Shown here piece after piece: positions 1-8,068 of a stretch of DNA of 64,000 nucleotides. Within the stretch, counting starts at the first letter, position 1. Every line of letters begins with the position of its first letter. The notes under the pieces were generated by a model. That model did not search any database. It was given only the letters and a program-made list of their open reading frames with translations, and was not told the DNA's origin. This DNA comes from Flavobacterium ustbae (GTDB lineage: Bacteria; Bacteroidota; Bacteroidia; Flavobacteriales; Flavobacteriaceae), in contig NZ_RPOC01000011.1 in assembly GCF_003946915.1 (NCBI RefSeq), positions 1 through 64,000 on the forward strand. The letters are read 5' to 3'. The translations under genes were made by a program, and so were the position numbers.

Positions 1-68
1 TGAAATTTAAAAACTTCTTTTATACATTGAAGTTTAAATTCGTAATTGTATTTAACTTTTCTTTCCAT
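1..68 (-). CDS. Partial transposase OrfA N-terminus (IS3-like), truncated by window edge
   Basis: The frame starts at ATG 66-68 on the minus strand and runs 22 codons to the window edge. The visible peptide starts MERKVKYNYEFKLQCIKEVF. The basic start, the KY-x-x-EFKL pattern and the following hydrophobic helix are typical of the helix-turn-helix N-terminus of IS3-family OrfA proteins, which bind the terminal repeats. The start lies just inside the element's end, where OrfA is expected. Too little is present to tell whether the transposase is intact. Confidence 0.55.
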   Translation of the reverse strand, partial: MERKVKYNYEFKLQCIKEVFKF

Positions 69-111
69 AAAAATGCCCCCAAATAGTGTCTAACTTTTTG
101 GGGGCAGTTCA
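1..111 (-). mobile_element. End of an IS3-family-like insertion sequence, cut by the window edge
   Basis: Read on the minus strand from 111, the sequence begins TGAACTGCCCCCAAAAAG and continues with TTAGACACTA, which resembles the terminal inverted repeats I know from the IS150 branch of the IS3 family (TG at the tip, a C-run, AAAAAGTT-GACA). A start codon follows 43 bases in and opens a transposase-like reading frame that leaves the window. The other end and any target duplication are not visible. The seven-base arms at 74-80 and 100-106 can also form a hairpin across the end. The family assignment is from memory of the pattern. Confidence 0.55.
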
Positions 112-135
112 CTGGATGAATTTGGGATTTTTTTT

Positions 136-198
136 ATGCGTTTTTATTTTCAAAATGCATTCAAAAACGCATAGACAATATATCACGGATATATTGTC
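136..198. repeat. Two tandem perfect inverted repeats
   Basis: The first hairpin has 10-base arms, ATGCGTTTTT at 136-145 and AAAAACGCAT at 163-172. The second has 11-base arms, GACAATATATC at 174-184 and GATATATTGTC at 188-198, with a 3-base loop. Only one base separates them. Their role is unknown; a structured transcript, a stop for the incoming insertion sequence or a preferred insertion target are possible. Confidence 0.6.
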
Positions 199-373
199 AA
201 CTCGTTTCCGCAGTTTCAATCGTGTTATGTTTTGAAAACCAGTATGCAAAATATTTTTAAAGAGTATTCTTTTAATGGAGAAATTCAGAAAATAAAGTTG
301 TGAATAAATATTATTCATCAAAAACCATTTTCACGATACTATCATACCTAAACAACATGCTTATTTTATAATA

Positions 374-410
374 CAAAAAAAGCGCAAAGTCTAAATGACG
401 TTTGCGCTTT
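374..410 (-). terminator. Intrinsic terminator of the repeat-protein gene
   Basis: Arms AAAGCGCAAA (379-388) and TTTGCGCTTT (401-410) form a hairpin. On the minus strand it is followed by a T-run. It lies about 75 bases past the stop of the minus-strand gene at 486. Confidence 0.75.
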
Positions 411-447
411 CCAAATATTACTCTTTAAAACTTGACAACCTTTGTGG

Positions 448-468
448 GCACAGATTACAAATCTGTGC
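448..468. repeat. Short palindrome of the CACAGATT type
   Basis: GCACAGATT at 448-456 and AATCTGTGC at 460-468 are perfect 9-base arms around a 3-base loop. The core CACAGATT recurs in other intergenic palindromes here (14922-14998, 22515-22568), so it looks like a member of a dispersed REP-like family. Confidence 0.5.
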
Positions 469-485
469 TATCGGTTAAGTAAGCT

Positions 486-3400
486 CTATAATCCATTAAC
501 CACAGCTGGCATAGATCCACTAGAATTTCCTGACAAATTAACACTTTGATCACCTAAAGTATTAACCATAGAATTATTTATAATCATACAATAAAGTGTC
601 CAGTTTCCATTTAAATTATTAGAAGTAGTACCTCCGGCGTAATCAGCTGACAAATGCCAAGTTCCGTTTTGTATAAAAGCATATACATTGAGTGGTGTAA
701 AAGTACCACCATTAGACGCTTTAAGTCCGCCACCACGAGGATCAAAAGAAGATCCTACCACAATTACAGTATAATCTGCAGCATTTACCTTAATATCCAA
801 ATCATTAACAAAATCTCCAGCAACATTATTAATTATGTATCTAACACTATTAAAAGCTTTAGTATTTCCTGCTCCAGTTCCTACTGCATATACCTCACCA
901 GTAGTATTGTCTCTAACTAATTGCGAAACTCCATCTTGAGGTGCTTTTGCGGCAGTACCCAAATACATCTTATCTGCAACTTTTGCTGTACCATTAACCT
1001 CCAATTTTTTTGAAGGTGTAGTTGTACCAATCCCTACATTACTTGATTCATCAATATTTAATGCAAATGCACTTGCTTTGCTATTGTAAACACCAAATTT
1101 ACCGTCAATTTTATTTAGTCCAAAATAATTGGTATTAGTAGTTGTTCTGTCTTTAATCTGTAGCTCATAACCTACCTCAGCACGATTAATGCTTGTTATA
1201 TTTTTTGAGCTCATATCTAAATCCCGAGCAGCTTTATGGTTACCCAAATTATCACCGCTAATAATATAAGGATTAGCACTGGTACCTGCTCCGGTTACAA
1301 TATTATCAGGATTAGTACCTGGTTTTATTATGGTTTCAGCACCGGTTATAGAAGGTTTGTTTTTAATAAACGAAGCATCAGAGGTGTTAGTCGTATTCCA
1401 GTCCGCCTGAACCTGATTGTTTTTAATAAAAGTTGCAGCATCTTTCCAAACTAAATTACCGCTATTATCTAAAGAAGTAGCAACAGAACCTGGTACTATA
1501 GGTTTAGAATCATCAGCGTTTTGATTAACTGCTAACTTTTGAACAACAGTTTTACGGCTACCTTCTTCAATATAAAGATCATTTTCTTTATTCTTACTAG
1601 AGTAAATACCAAAAATTCCATTATTTTTAGTTAATGAATAAGTATCTGGATTGCCACCAACCTGATCTTTAAAATACTCAATATTAACGTTGTTAATATT
1701 TTTTGAGCTCATATTTAAATCCTGCATAGCTATATGGTTACCCAAATTATCACCGCTAATAGCATAAGGCTCAGCAGTAGTACCTTTTCCATTTACAGTT
1801 ATAAGATTACCAGCGATGGCATTACCTGCTTGCACTTTCGTTTCAGCACCGGTTACTGTTGGTATGGCAGGTTTGTTTTTAATAAACGAAGCATCAGAGG
1901 TGTTAGTCGTATTCCAGTCCGCCTGAACCTGCTTAGTCCCTATTGTAGCAGGGTCTTTCCAAATTAAATTACCACTATTATCAGACGAAGTAGCAATATA
2001 ACCTTGCGCTATGGCTGAACCATCAGCATTTTCATTAACTGCTAATTTCCTAACAACGGTTTTACGAGTACCTTCTTCGATATAAAGATCATTTGCTTTA
2101 TTCTTACTAGAGTAAATACCAAAGTTTCCATTATTTTTAGTTAATGAATAAGTATCTGGATTGCCACCAACCTGATCTTTAAAATACTCAATATTAACGT
2201 TGTTAATATTTTTTGAGCTCATATTTAAATCCTGCATAGCTATATGGTTACCCAAATTATCACCGCTAATAATGTATGCATCAGTCGCTGTACCTGTTCC
2301 TGTTACAGTTACAAGATTACCTGTAATAGGTGCAGTACCTGCTTTTACTTTCGTTTCAGCACCGGTTACAGCTGCTGGTTTGTTTTTAATAAACGAAGCA
2401 TCAGAGGTGTTAATCGTATTCCAGTCCGCCTGAACCTGCTTAGTCCCTATTGTGGCAGGGTCTTTCCAATCTACGCTACCTTTATCATCGACAGAAATAG
2501 CCACATAACCTGCAAGCGGTTTATTATTAGCAGTAGTACCATTACTAATGGCAATGTTATTTAGAGTAGTCTTACGGGTTCCTTCATCCACCTCTATATC
2601 ATTTCCCTGTTTGTTAGAGTTAAAAACTCCTAAAACTCCGTTTACTTTATTAAACCCGTAATACTTTGTATTAGTTGTTGTTCTATCACGAAGCTTAAGT
2701 TCATAATTTACAAAGGCATTATTAATATTATCTATATCTTTATTTGCCATGTTCAATGTTGTTGTAGCTGTATGGTTACCCAAGTTATCACCGCTAATAG
2801 CATAAGGCTCCGCACTAGTACCTTTTCCATTTACAGTTATAACATTACCAGGGACGGCATTACCTGCTTGCACTTTTGTTTCAGCACCCGTTACCGTTGG
2901 TATGGCAGGTTTGTTTTTAATAAACGAAGCATCAGAAGCGTTAGTCGTATTCCAATCAGATTGAACCTGGTTGTTTTTAATAAAAGTTGCAGCATCTTTC
3001 CAAACCAAATTACCGCTATTATCTGCAGAAGTAGCAACAGAACCGGGTACTATAGGTTTAGAATCATCAAAGTTTTGATTAACTGCTAGCTTTTGAACAA
3101 CAGTTTTACGGGTACCTTCTTCAATATAAAGATCATTTGCTTTATTCTTACTAGAGTAAATACCAAAATTTCCATTATTTTTAGTTAATGAATAAGTATC
3201 TGGATTGCCACCAACCTGATCCTTAAAATACTCAATATTAACGTTGTTAATATTTTTTGAGTTCATGTTTAAATCCTTAATAGCGGTATGATCCCCTAAG
3301 TTATCGCCGTCGCCAGTAATAGAAAGTTTTACCCAAGCCGTACCATTCCAGTAATAAAAACCAGCCCCTAAAGTAGCGTTTGTATTATATACCATTAAAC

Positions 3401-3629
3401 TCACCGCAGGATTTCCTCCGTTAATACTTGCCTTATCGGAAAGACTTGTTAAATTTACTCTAGGAACAAGTAAACCTTTATTTGTTGCATTAAGATCTAA
3501 TGCTGCAGACTTATCAGGATTATTTCCTGACATCCCTACCTGAGCAGAAGCGCTTTGGATGCCGATGGTCATAAAACAAGCAAGAGCTGCCGCGCTTGTA
3601 ACCTTTTTCATTGTAGTTTTCATGATCAA
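486..3629 (-). CDS. Large secreted repeat protein, tail-fibre/adhesin-like
   Basis: This 1047-residue protein has a signal peptide (residues 1-29, cleavage after ASA) and no predicted membrane span after it. Residues about 30-105 carry a GMSGNNPDKSAALDLNATNKGLLVPRV-type start often seen in Bacteroidota surface proteins. Then come four full repeats of about 165 residues and one partial one, each starting at DNLGNH and containing DWNT-x-N-x-SDASFIKNKP and GAETK. Near residue 880 is a VGIGTTTPSKKLEVNG motif, common in tail-fibre-like proteins with endosialidase-chaperone-type ends, followed by a unique C-terminus. No type IX secretion C-terminal domain was recognised. The start could also be Met3. 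A weak -7 element (TAATTTTG on the minus strand, 3723-3730) lies upstream. Function is not known; a surface filament or adhesin is inferred. Confidence 0.75.
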   Translation of the reverse strand: MIMKTTMKKVTSAAALACFMTIGIQSASAQVGMSGNNPDKSAALDLNATNKGLLVPRVNLTSLSDKASINGGNPAVSLMVYNTNATLGAGFYYWNGTAWVKLSITGDGDNLGDHTAIKDLNMNSKNINNVNIEYFKDQVGGNPDTYSLTKNNGNFGIYSSKNKANDLYIEEGTRKTVVQKLAVNQNFDDSKPIVPGSVATSADNSGNLVWKDAATFIKNNQVQSDWNTTNASDASFIKNKPAIPTVTGAETKVQAGNAVPGNVITVNGKGTSAEPYAISGDNLGNHTATTTLNMANKDIDNINNAFVNYELKLRDRTTTNTKYYGFNKVNGVLGVFNSNKQGNDIEVDEGTRKTTLNNIAISNGTTANNKPLAGYVAISVDDKGSVDWKDPATIGTKQVQADWNTINTSDASFIKNKPAAVTGAETKVKAGTAPITGNLVTVTGTGTATDAYIISGDNLGNHIAMQDLNMSSKNINNVNIEYFKDQVGGNPDTYSLTKNNGNFGIYSSKNKANDLYIEEGTRKTVVRKLAVNENADGSAIAQGYIATSSDNSGNLIWKDPATIGTKQVQADWNTTNTSDASFIKNKPAIPTVTGAETKVQAGNAIAGNLITVNGKGTTAEPYAISGDNLGNHIAMQDLNMSSKNINNVNIEYFKDQVGGNPDTYSLTKNNGIFGIYSSKNKENDLYIEEGSRKTVVQKLAVNQNADDSKPIVPGSVATSLDNSGNLVWKDAATFIKNNQVQADWNTTNTSDASFIKNKPSITGAETIIKPGTNPDNIVTGAGTSANPYIISGDNLGNHKAARDLDMSSKNITSINRAEVGYELQIKDRTTTNTNYFGLNKIDGKFGVYNSKASAFALNIDESSNVGIGTTTPSKKLEVNGTAKVADKMYLGTAAKAPQDGVSQLVRDNTTGEVYAVGTGAGNTKAFNSVRYIINNVAGDFVNDLDIKVNAADYTVIVVGSSFDPRGGGLKASNGGTFTPLNVYAFIQNGTWHLSADYAGGTTSNNLNGNWTLYCMIINNSMVNTLGDQSVNLSGNSSGSMPAVVNGL
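1250..3310 (-). repeat. Four and a half in-gene tandem repeats of about 500-530 bases
   Basis: The codons for DNLGNH recur near 3300, 2790, 2262, 1752 and 1255, which sets the repeat spacing. Blocks within the units are nearly identical as DNA, for example around 1670-1760 and 2176-2270, which points to recent duplication or gene conversion. Units 1, 3 and 4 share the YFKDQVGGNPDTYSLTKNNG block, while unit 2 and the partial unit 5 share a RDRTTTNT block instead, so two unit types are interleaved. Confidence 0.8.
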
Positions 3630-4110
3630 ATTTTTATCTTATTATTTGTCCTTTAATTTTAAATTAATATCTAAAATGTTGTTATTCATGTTCATAGGTT
3701 TTCTAGATTTTAATTTATGGTGCAAAATTACCTCGACAGTGAAAGATGTATGACCCACAAAAGTTTTTATACTATTAAAATAAGATAATTATCTTCCATA
3801 GGTTGAAAATTAAATCCGATAGTAAATTATTTTAAGATGTCCTTATTTTTTTAATGAGGCCGTGTAGAAGTTACAATTTGGCAACGGTGAGAACCAAATA
3901 GCATGGTTTTATTTAAATCAGAAACAAGTAGGTAAAAATATCCTTTGCGGTAAAAAGGAATTTTGATGTTCCTGTTTATAAGTGCGGTCTTGTAAAAAAG
4001 TAAGTATATAGAGTAAGCCTTATACTAATTTTTGTACTATTAAGTGTAGCCTAGAAATATAAAGTGCGGCGTGTTTTGTTTGAATGTGGACTCTATTACT
4101 AGAGTAAAAG
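3630..4110. other. 481-base intergenic stretch, nothing clear
   Basis: It holds the upstream region of the repeat-protein gene (minus strand) and the downstream region of the small gene at 4111. I see no convincing gene, RNA or strong terminator, only a possible -7 element at 3723-3730 on the minus strand without a well-spaced TTG. Confidence 0.4.
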
Positions 4111-4329
4111 TTAATCGGCTACATTTTTTAACAGATTAGAAATGGTCTGCTCATTGGCTTTTACCATTTTAGCATAATCTTTCTTGATACTATCCGGTTT
4201 GACTCCACTAACTGCTCCGCTAATAGACTGACGGATATAATACTTAGAGACATTATATTTTAAAAACAACGCTTCTAAAATATTTGAATCATAAGATTTA
4301 TAAATTTTGTTCTTATTTGCATTCATCAT
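4111..4329 (-). CDS. Small hypothetical protein, possibly DNA-binding
   Basis: This 72-residue basic protein has no signal peptide or membrane segment. The middle, about residues 14-50, reads like a helix-turn-helix: an LEALFLKYNVSKYYIRQSI stretch followed by a second helix. The C-terminus (about 50-70) is a charged amphipathic helix. I do not recognise a named family, though small proteins of this type occur in flavobacteria. The start may be Met1 or Met2. It stands alone on the minus strand between the repeat protein and an XRE-like gene. A regulatory role is only inferred. Confidence 0.55.
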   Translation of the reverse strand: MMNANKNKIYKSYDSNILEALFLKYNVSKYYIRQSISGAVSGVKPDSIKKDYAKMVKANEQTISNLLKNVAD

Positions 4330-4724
4330 TTCGATTGTTTAAAAAGTATCACAAAGGTAGTTGATAATTTTAATCTAACAAAACTTTATAGAAGATAATT
4401 TCTTACTTTTTTAAATCTGAGAGGCTTCTAAAGTAGCCATAAAAAGTAATGTTTAGATCATAATGCCCATTTTAATGTGTTTTTCTTTTTCTAAAATTAG
4501 GATATTGAGTATAATTATTTTTATTTAGTTGTAAATTACATTCTGTAAATATTTTAAATAGTATCTTGATATTGTAGTATTTATATGATTATTTTAAATA
4601 ATCAGTTTTACTATTATAAAAATTTTATTGTACTTTTGCGTGTTACTGCTTTAGTTTAAAATATTGAAACTAAAATGTAATATCAAAGAATGCATGTAAT
4701 TTTTATTGAGGTTAATTTCTATAA
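4330..4724. other. 395-base intergenic stretch with a probable promoter
   Basis: It separates two divergent small genes. A TACTTTTG element at 4631-4638 fits the Bacteroidota -7 consensus and would drive the plus-strand gene at 4725, leaving a leader of about 85 bases. No clear TTG stands 19-23 bases ahead of it. The rest is very AT-rich and I see nothing else. Confidence 0.4.
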
Positions 4725-5087
4725 ATGAATCCTATTTTAGAGCGTATTAAGTTGCTGGCAGAAAATGAAGGAATTACGATAACTAAATTGGAACTGATAA
4801 TCGGCGCCAGTAAGGGTGTCTTGACGCGCGCTATATCGCATAATAGTGATATTCAATCAAAATGGCTTCTTAATCTTGTTGAAAATTTCCCTGCTTACAA
4901 TTGCGAATGGCTTATAAAAGGCAATGAGCCTATGATTTTAGCAACAGATTTTAGAAATAACGTTTCAGAATCGGATGTGATTTATAAAGATCTTGCAGAA
5001 TCACGAAAGGAAACTATAGAAAGTTTAAAAAAGGTTATCCTATTACTTGAAGATAAAATTTCTGTTAATGAATATGAAAAGCTTTAA
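4725..5087 (+). CDS. XRE/phage-repressor-like helix-turn-helix regulator
   Basis: The 120-residue protein starts with ILERIKLLAENEGITITKLE, followed by a recognition-helix-like IGASKGVLTRAIS (about residues 27-39) and then WLLNLVENFPAYNCEWLIKGNEPMI (47-71). This pattern is typical of CI-like repressor N-termini common in Bacteroidota, where the W-L-x-x-G-x-x-PM end closes the DNA-binding domain. The C-terminal 45 residues are a charged helix, probably for dimerising. There is no peptidase domain as in LexA/CI. No phage genes lie nearby, so its target is unknown. Confidence 0.7.
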   Translation: MNPILERIKLLAENEGITITKLELIIGASKGVLTRAISHNSDIQSKWLLNLVENFPAYNCEWLIKGNEPMILATDFRNNVSESDVIYKDLAESRKETIESLKKVILLLEDKISVNEYEKL

Positions 5088-5116
5088 AGGTTTTTATTTT
5101 ATGGAATTGTTTTTTG

Positions 5117-5370
5117 TTTCAGGTTTTAAGTTTCAAGTTTCAGGTTTCAGGTTTCAGGTTTCAGGTTTCAAGTTGCTTTGGGTGCGTGTTTAAAAGGGTT
5201 GATTGTGCTTCTATAATGCGTGTCCTTACTTTACGGTTCTTTGAATTCGTTCAGGAAAACAAACTTTATAGATACTTTACCATTACTTTGCACAAGCTTT
5301 GTCAAAGTTCAAACGTAAAAACTATGACGTCGGTTTAAACTTGAAACCTGAAAAAAAATAAACTTGAAAC
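5117..5370. repeat. TTTCAGG heptad tract with an inverted counterpart
   Basis: From 5117 to 5172 the 7-base unit TTTCAGG or TTTCAAG is repeated about seven times. The reverse complement, AAACTTGAAACCTGAAA, is at 5337-5353 and a shorter copy is at 5360-5370. The 165 bases between contain the small inverted repeat AAGCTTTGTCAAAG but no convincing gene. This could be a degenerate dispersed element or a folded 3' region between the regulator and the convergent hydrolase. Confidence 0.55.
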
Positions 5371-5374
5371 AAAA

Positions 5375-6034
5375 CTATTCTTCCAATATTATTGAAGGCA
5401 GATTCTCATTCAGCCATTTATACTTATTCAAGATCATGATATGTGTGCCGCCTTTTACTAGAATACATTTGTTGATATATTTTATCGGGAAAACATCGTC
5501 CTGATCTCCGTGTATATGAATTACATTTTCGTCAATTTTATCTCTATCCCAAAGAATAACGCTTTCTACAGCCCATTGCAAATAGCCTAAATCACGAACA
5601 GATAAAAACTTTTCGTATAATTTTATTCTTTTATTGACTTTTTCTCCAAATGAAAATTTTGCAAGCTTTTCGATATTTAAGATCAACTGCATCGGAATCA
5701 ACTTATACGCTTTGGTTCTTTTGCCTATTTTCATTCTCCTCGGAAATTCGGCATTGCTTCTTACGCTCGATATAATAATTATTTTTCTTGCCTGAATATG
5801 TTTTGCAATTTCCTGAACCAGAATTCCGCCAAAAGATACTCCAATTAAAACTGGATTTTCATGTTTTATATTCTTGCTGATTCGAAGCGCATAATCTGAC
5901 AGCAATTCTTTTGGATTGGGAATTTCCCATTCTAAAAGATGCATTTCAAAAATAGTTTCATCCAATTTTATCCTTTCAAAAATAGACGAACTTGCTGCCA
6001 AACCTGGCATAAAATAAACTGGAATTTTACTCAT
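5375..6034 (-). CDS. Alpha/beta hydrolase
   Basis: This is a 219-residue cytoplasmic protein of the alpha/beta hydrolase fold. The N-terminal strand leads into MPGLAASSSIFERI, the usual oxyanion-hole segment. The nucleophile elbow is GVSFGG (serine near residue 86). A late acid lies in HGDQDDVFP (about 175-183) and the catalytic histidine in KGGTHIMI (about 194-200). The length is that of small esterase or thioesterase-like members. The substrate cannot be told from sequence. It converges on the plus-strand regulator and appears to be a single-gene unit. Confidence 0.8.
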   Translation of the reverse strand: MSKIPVYFMPGLAASSSIFERIKLDETIFEMHLLEWEIPNPKELLSDYALRISKNIKHENPVLIGVSFGGILVQEIAKHIQARKIIIISSVRSNAEFPRRMKIGKRTKAYKLIPMQLILNIEKLAKFSFGEKVNKRIKLYEKFLSVRDLGYLQWAVESVILWDRDKIDENVIHIHGDQDDVFPIKYINKCILVKGGTHIMILNKYKWLNENLPSIILEE

Positions 6035-6324
6035 AACATTAAAATGAAATTACCATTAGTATATTATTCTAAAAAATAAAGTTACTTTTTTTAATATCAT
6101 GACAATCAAATTTCAGACCTATTTATAGTACTTGCTCAAAAAAAATAAACTTTGAACAATAACTTAAAGTCTACAGCTGCAAAAAATAATTTAATATTGA
6201 AAATCAAATGATTACCTTTGCATTTCGAGATGTTTATCGATTTAAAACCTTATAAAGAGTTTTCTTTCAAAAAATGTTTCGTATCCCAAATTCACTATTT
6301 ACCAATAACCTAACAAAAATTACT

Positions 6325-6627
6325 ATGGAAACTTCTGTAATTATGGAAATCAAAGACAACACTTTTGCACGCCAATTTGAAACTGTCATCCCTGAAGGTA
6401 TGTTAGCAGTTGAGTATTCCTTTCAAGAAAAAAAGATTTTTTTAACCAAAATCAACAAGCCAGATTCTTACGAGAACGAAGAAGCAATTAATACTTTATT
6501 GAAGAATATTTTAGAATTAAGTTCTGAAAAAAATTATAGAGTAGTTCCTATTCACCCAAAGATTGTTTCTTTTTTCAAAAAAAATCCTAGATACAAAGAA
6601 TTGCTTCCTCCTGGAATTAGAATCTAA
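6325..6627 (+). CDS. YjdJ-like GNAT-fold N-acetyltransferase family protein
   Basis: With the start at the ATG at 6325 the protein has 100 residues. A longer frame opens at 6274 but its extra 17 residues look like leader. The C-terminus, VVPIHPKIVSFFKKNPRYKELLPPGIRI, is characteristic of the short COG2388 group of GCN5-related proteins, which hold only the acetyl-CoA-binding half of the fold. The middle holds AVEYSFQEKKIFLTKINKP. A TACCTTTG -7 element is at 6213-6220. Its 3' end overlaps that of the convergent symporter gene by four bases. The acetyl acceptor is unknown. Confidence 0.75.
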   Translation: METSVIMEIKDNTFARQFETVIPEGMLAVEYSFQEKKIFLTKINKPDSYENEEAINTLLKNILELSSEKNYRVVPIHPKIVSFFKKNPRYKELLPPGIRI

Positions 6628-8054
6628 AAGTCGCCAATAACTCGGAGCCACAATCCTCCTATTACCATATAAATTAAGAGCATAATCAGACCGGTTATAA
6701 GCCCTTTGACCCACCAGCTCTTTAAGTCAACATAACCGCTCCCAAAAAATACAGGTGCCGGACCGTGACCATAATGCGTTAAAGTTCCGTAAAGCGATCC
6801 AACAAAACCAAGCATAAAGGCTAAAAGCAACCCTGGAATTCCGAGCGAAACACCAACACCAAGTAAGGCTGCGTACATTGCTGCAACGTGCGCAGTTGCA
6901 CTTGCAAAAAGATAATGACTAAAGAAATAGACCAATATAATAATAGGAAAAGCCATTTGCCAGCTTAATCCGCCAATTTCTGCTTTTACTAAATCGCTAA
7001 ACCAAGCTATAAAACGTAATTCGTTGAGCGAACTCGCCATCATTACCAAAACAGAAAACCATACAATAGTATCCCACGCCCCTTTTTCGGCTTTTACGTC
7101 ATCCCAAGTTAGTACTGACGTTAAAAGCAAAATTACTAATCCAATAAAAGCTGTAGTTGTGGCATCTATAGAAAACAAATCTCCTGTCATCCAGAGAAAA
7201 AGCAGAATAAAAAATGTAAGCAGCATCATCCATTCGTTTCTTGTTATTGCACCCATTTCCTTTAGTTTTTGAGTTGCAATCTGCGGAGCATCGTCTGTTT
7301 TCTTTAATTCTGGCGGATATATTTTATATAAAACAAACGGAATAACAAAAAAGGCACACAAACCAGGAACAATCGCCGCGGCTGCCCATGACATCCAAGT
7401 GATTTTGATTCCTAAATTCAATGCAAACTTCTGACACATCGGATTGCTGGCCGTTCCTGTTAAAAACATTGAGGAAGCGATCAGATTCATATTATAACTA
7501 TTTAAAGTTAGATAAGAACCTAATTTTCTATGCGTTTCCGGATGATCTGGCAATGAACCAAAACTCATCGACATGGATTTCATAATCGGATAAATAATTC
7601 CTCCTCCTCTTGCTGTATTACTCGGAACGGCAGGTGCCAGAACCAAATCGGCCAAACCTAGACCATACGCCAATCCAAGCGAACTTTTTCCGAATATTTT
7701 TATGAATAGAAATGCAATTCTATTTCCTAAACCCGTTTTGATAAAACCTCTTGCAATAAAAAACGAAATTCCAATAAGCCAGATTACCTTATCTCCAAAT
7801 CCTTTCAAAGCCAAAGTGATTGCTTTTCCAGGATCTCCAGGTGCCAAAACTTGAGACATTGCGGTCAAAGCAATGGCAATCATACACATGGTTCCCATTG
7901 GCGCTGCTTTTAGGATAATGCCTAAAATCGTAGCCACAAATATGGCAAACAAATGCCATGCTTCTGCTTTCACGCCGTTTGGAGCAGGAATAAACCAGAT
8001 TGCAATTCCGATTACTAATGTGATTATGGTCTGAGGAATTTTTACTTCTTTCAT
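6624..8054 (-). CDS. DASS (SLC13) family anion/dicarboxylate:Na+ symporter
   Basis: This 476-residue membrane protein has about a dozen hydrophobic segments. SNTARGGGIIYPI (near residue 145) and TGTASNPM (near 200) correspond to the paired Ser-Asn-Thr-type substrate and sodium-binding motifs of the divalent-anion symporter family (CitT/TtdT and 2-oxoglutarate/malate carriers). Family members import C4/C5 dicarboxylates or tricarboxylates. It starts 14 bases after the stop of an outer-membrane porin gene, so the two are almost surely co-transcribed as outer- and inner-membrane steps of one uptake route. The exact substrate is not readable. Confidence 0.85.
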   Translation of the reverse strand: MKEVKIPQTIITLVIGIAIWFIPAPNGVKAEAWHLFAIFVATILGIILKAAPMGTMCMIAIALTAMSQVLAPGDPGKAITLALKGFGDKVIWLIGISFFIARGFIKTGLGNRIAFLFIKIFGKSSLGLAYGLGLADLVLAPAVPSNTARGGGIIYPIMKSMSMSFGSLPDHPETHRKLGSYLTLNSYNMNLIASSMFLTGTASNPMCQKFALNLGIKITWMSWAAAAIVPGLCAFFVIPFVLYKIYPPELKKTDDAPQIATQKLKEMGAITRNEWMMLLTFFILLFLWMTGDLFSIDATTTAFIGLVILLLTSVLTWDDVKAEKGAWDTIVWFSVLVMMASSLNELRFIAWFSDLVKAEIGGLSWQMAFPIIILVYFFSHYLFASATAHVAAMYAALLGVGVSLGIPGLLLAFMLGFVGSLYGTLTHYGHGPAPVFFGSGYVDLKSWWVKGLITGLIMLLIYMVIGGLWLRVIGDF

Positions 8055-8068
8055 AAGATAAAACGATA

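Larger units (their letters stand above)
112..485. other. 374-base intergenic stretch with stacked palindromes
   Basis: I see no convincing gene here. A 70-codon minus-strand frame at 109-321 has no recognisable domain and runs through the hairpins. The stretch holds two back-to-back perfect inverted repeats (136-172, 174-198), the terminator of the neighbouring minus-strand gene (374-410) and a short palindrome (448-468). It begins right at the insertion-sequence end. Confidence 0.5.

Noticed and set aside
109..321. 70-codon minus-strand frame next to the insertion sequence
   Set aside because: It runs through both perfect hairpins, has no recognisable domain and its end overlaps the insertion-sequence tip. 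It is probably chance coding.
654..3089. Several plus-strand frames inside the repeat-protein gene
   Set aside because: They recur with each DNA repeat, have Ser/Ile/Asn-rich shadows of the true frame, and lack starts and motifs.
4725..5087. Prophage remnant around the repressor-like gene
   Set aside because: There is no integrase, structural or lysis gene nearby; xerD at 32823 is the housekeeping type and far away.
5114..5338. 74-codon plus-strand frame in the TTTCAGG tract
   Set aside because: Its first part is the translated heptad repeat (FQV/FRF pattern), and the rest has no family features; more likely non-coding.
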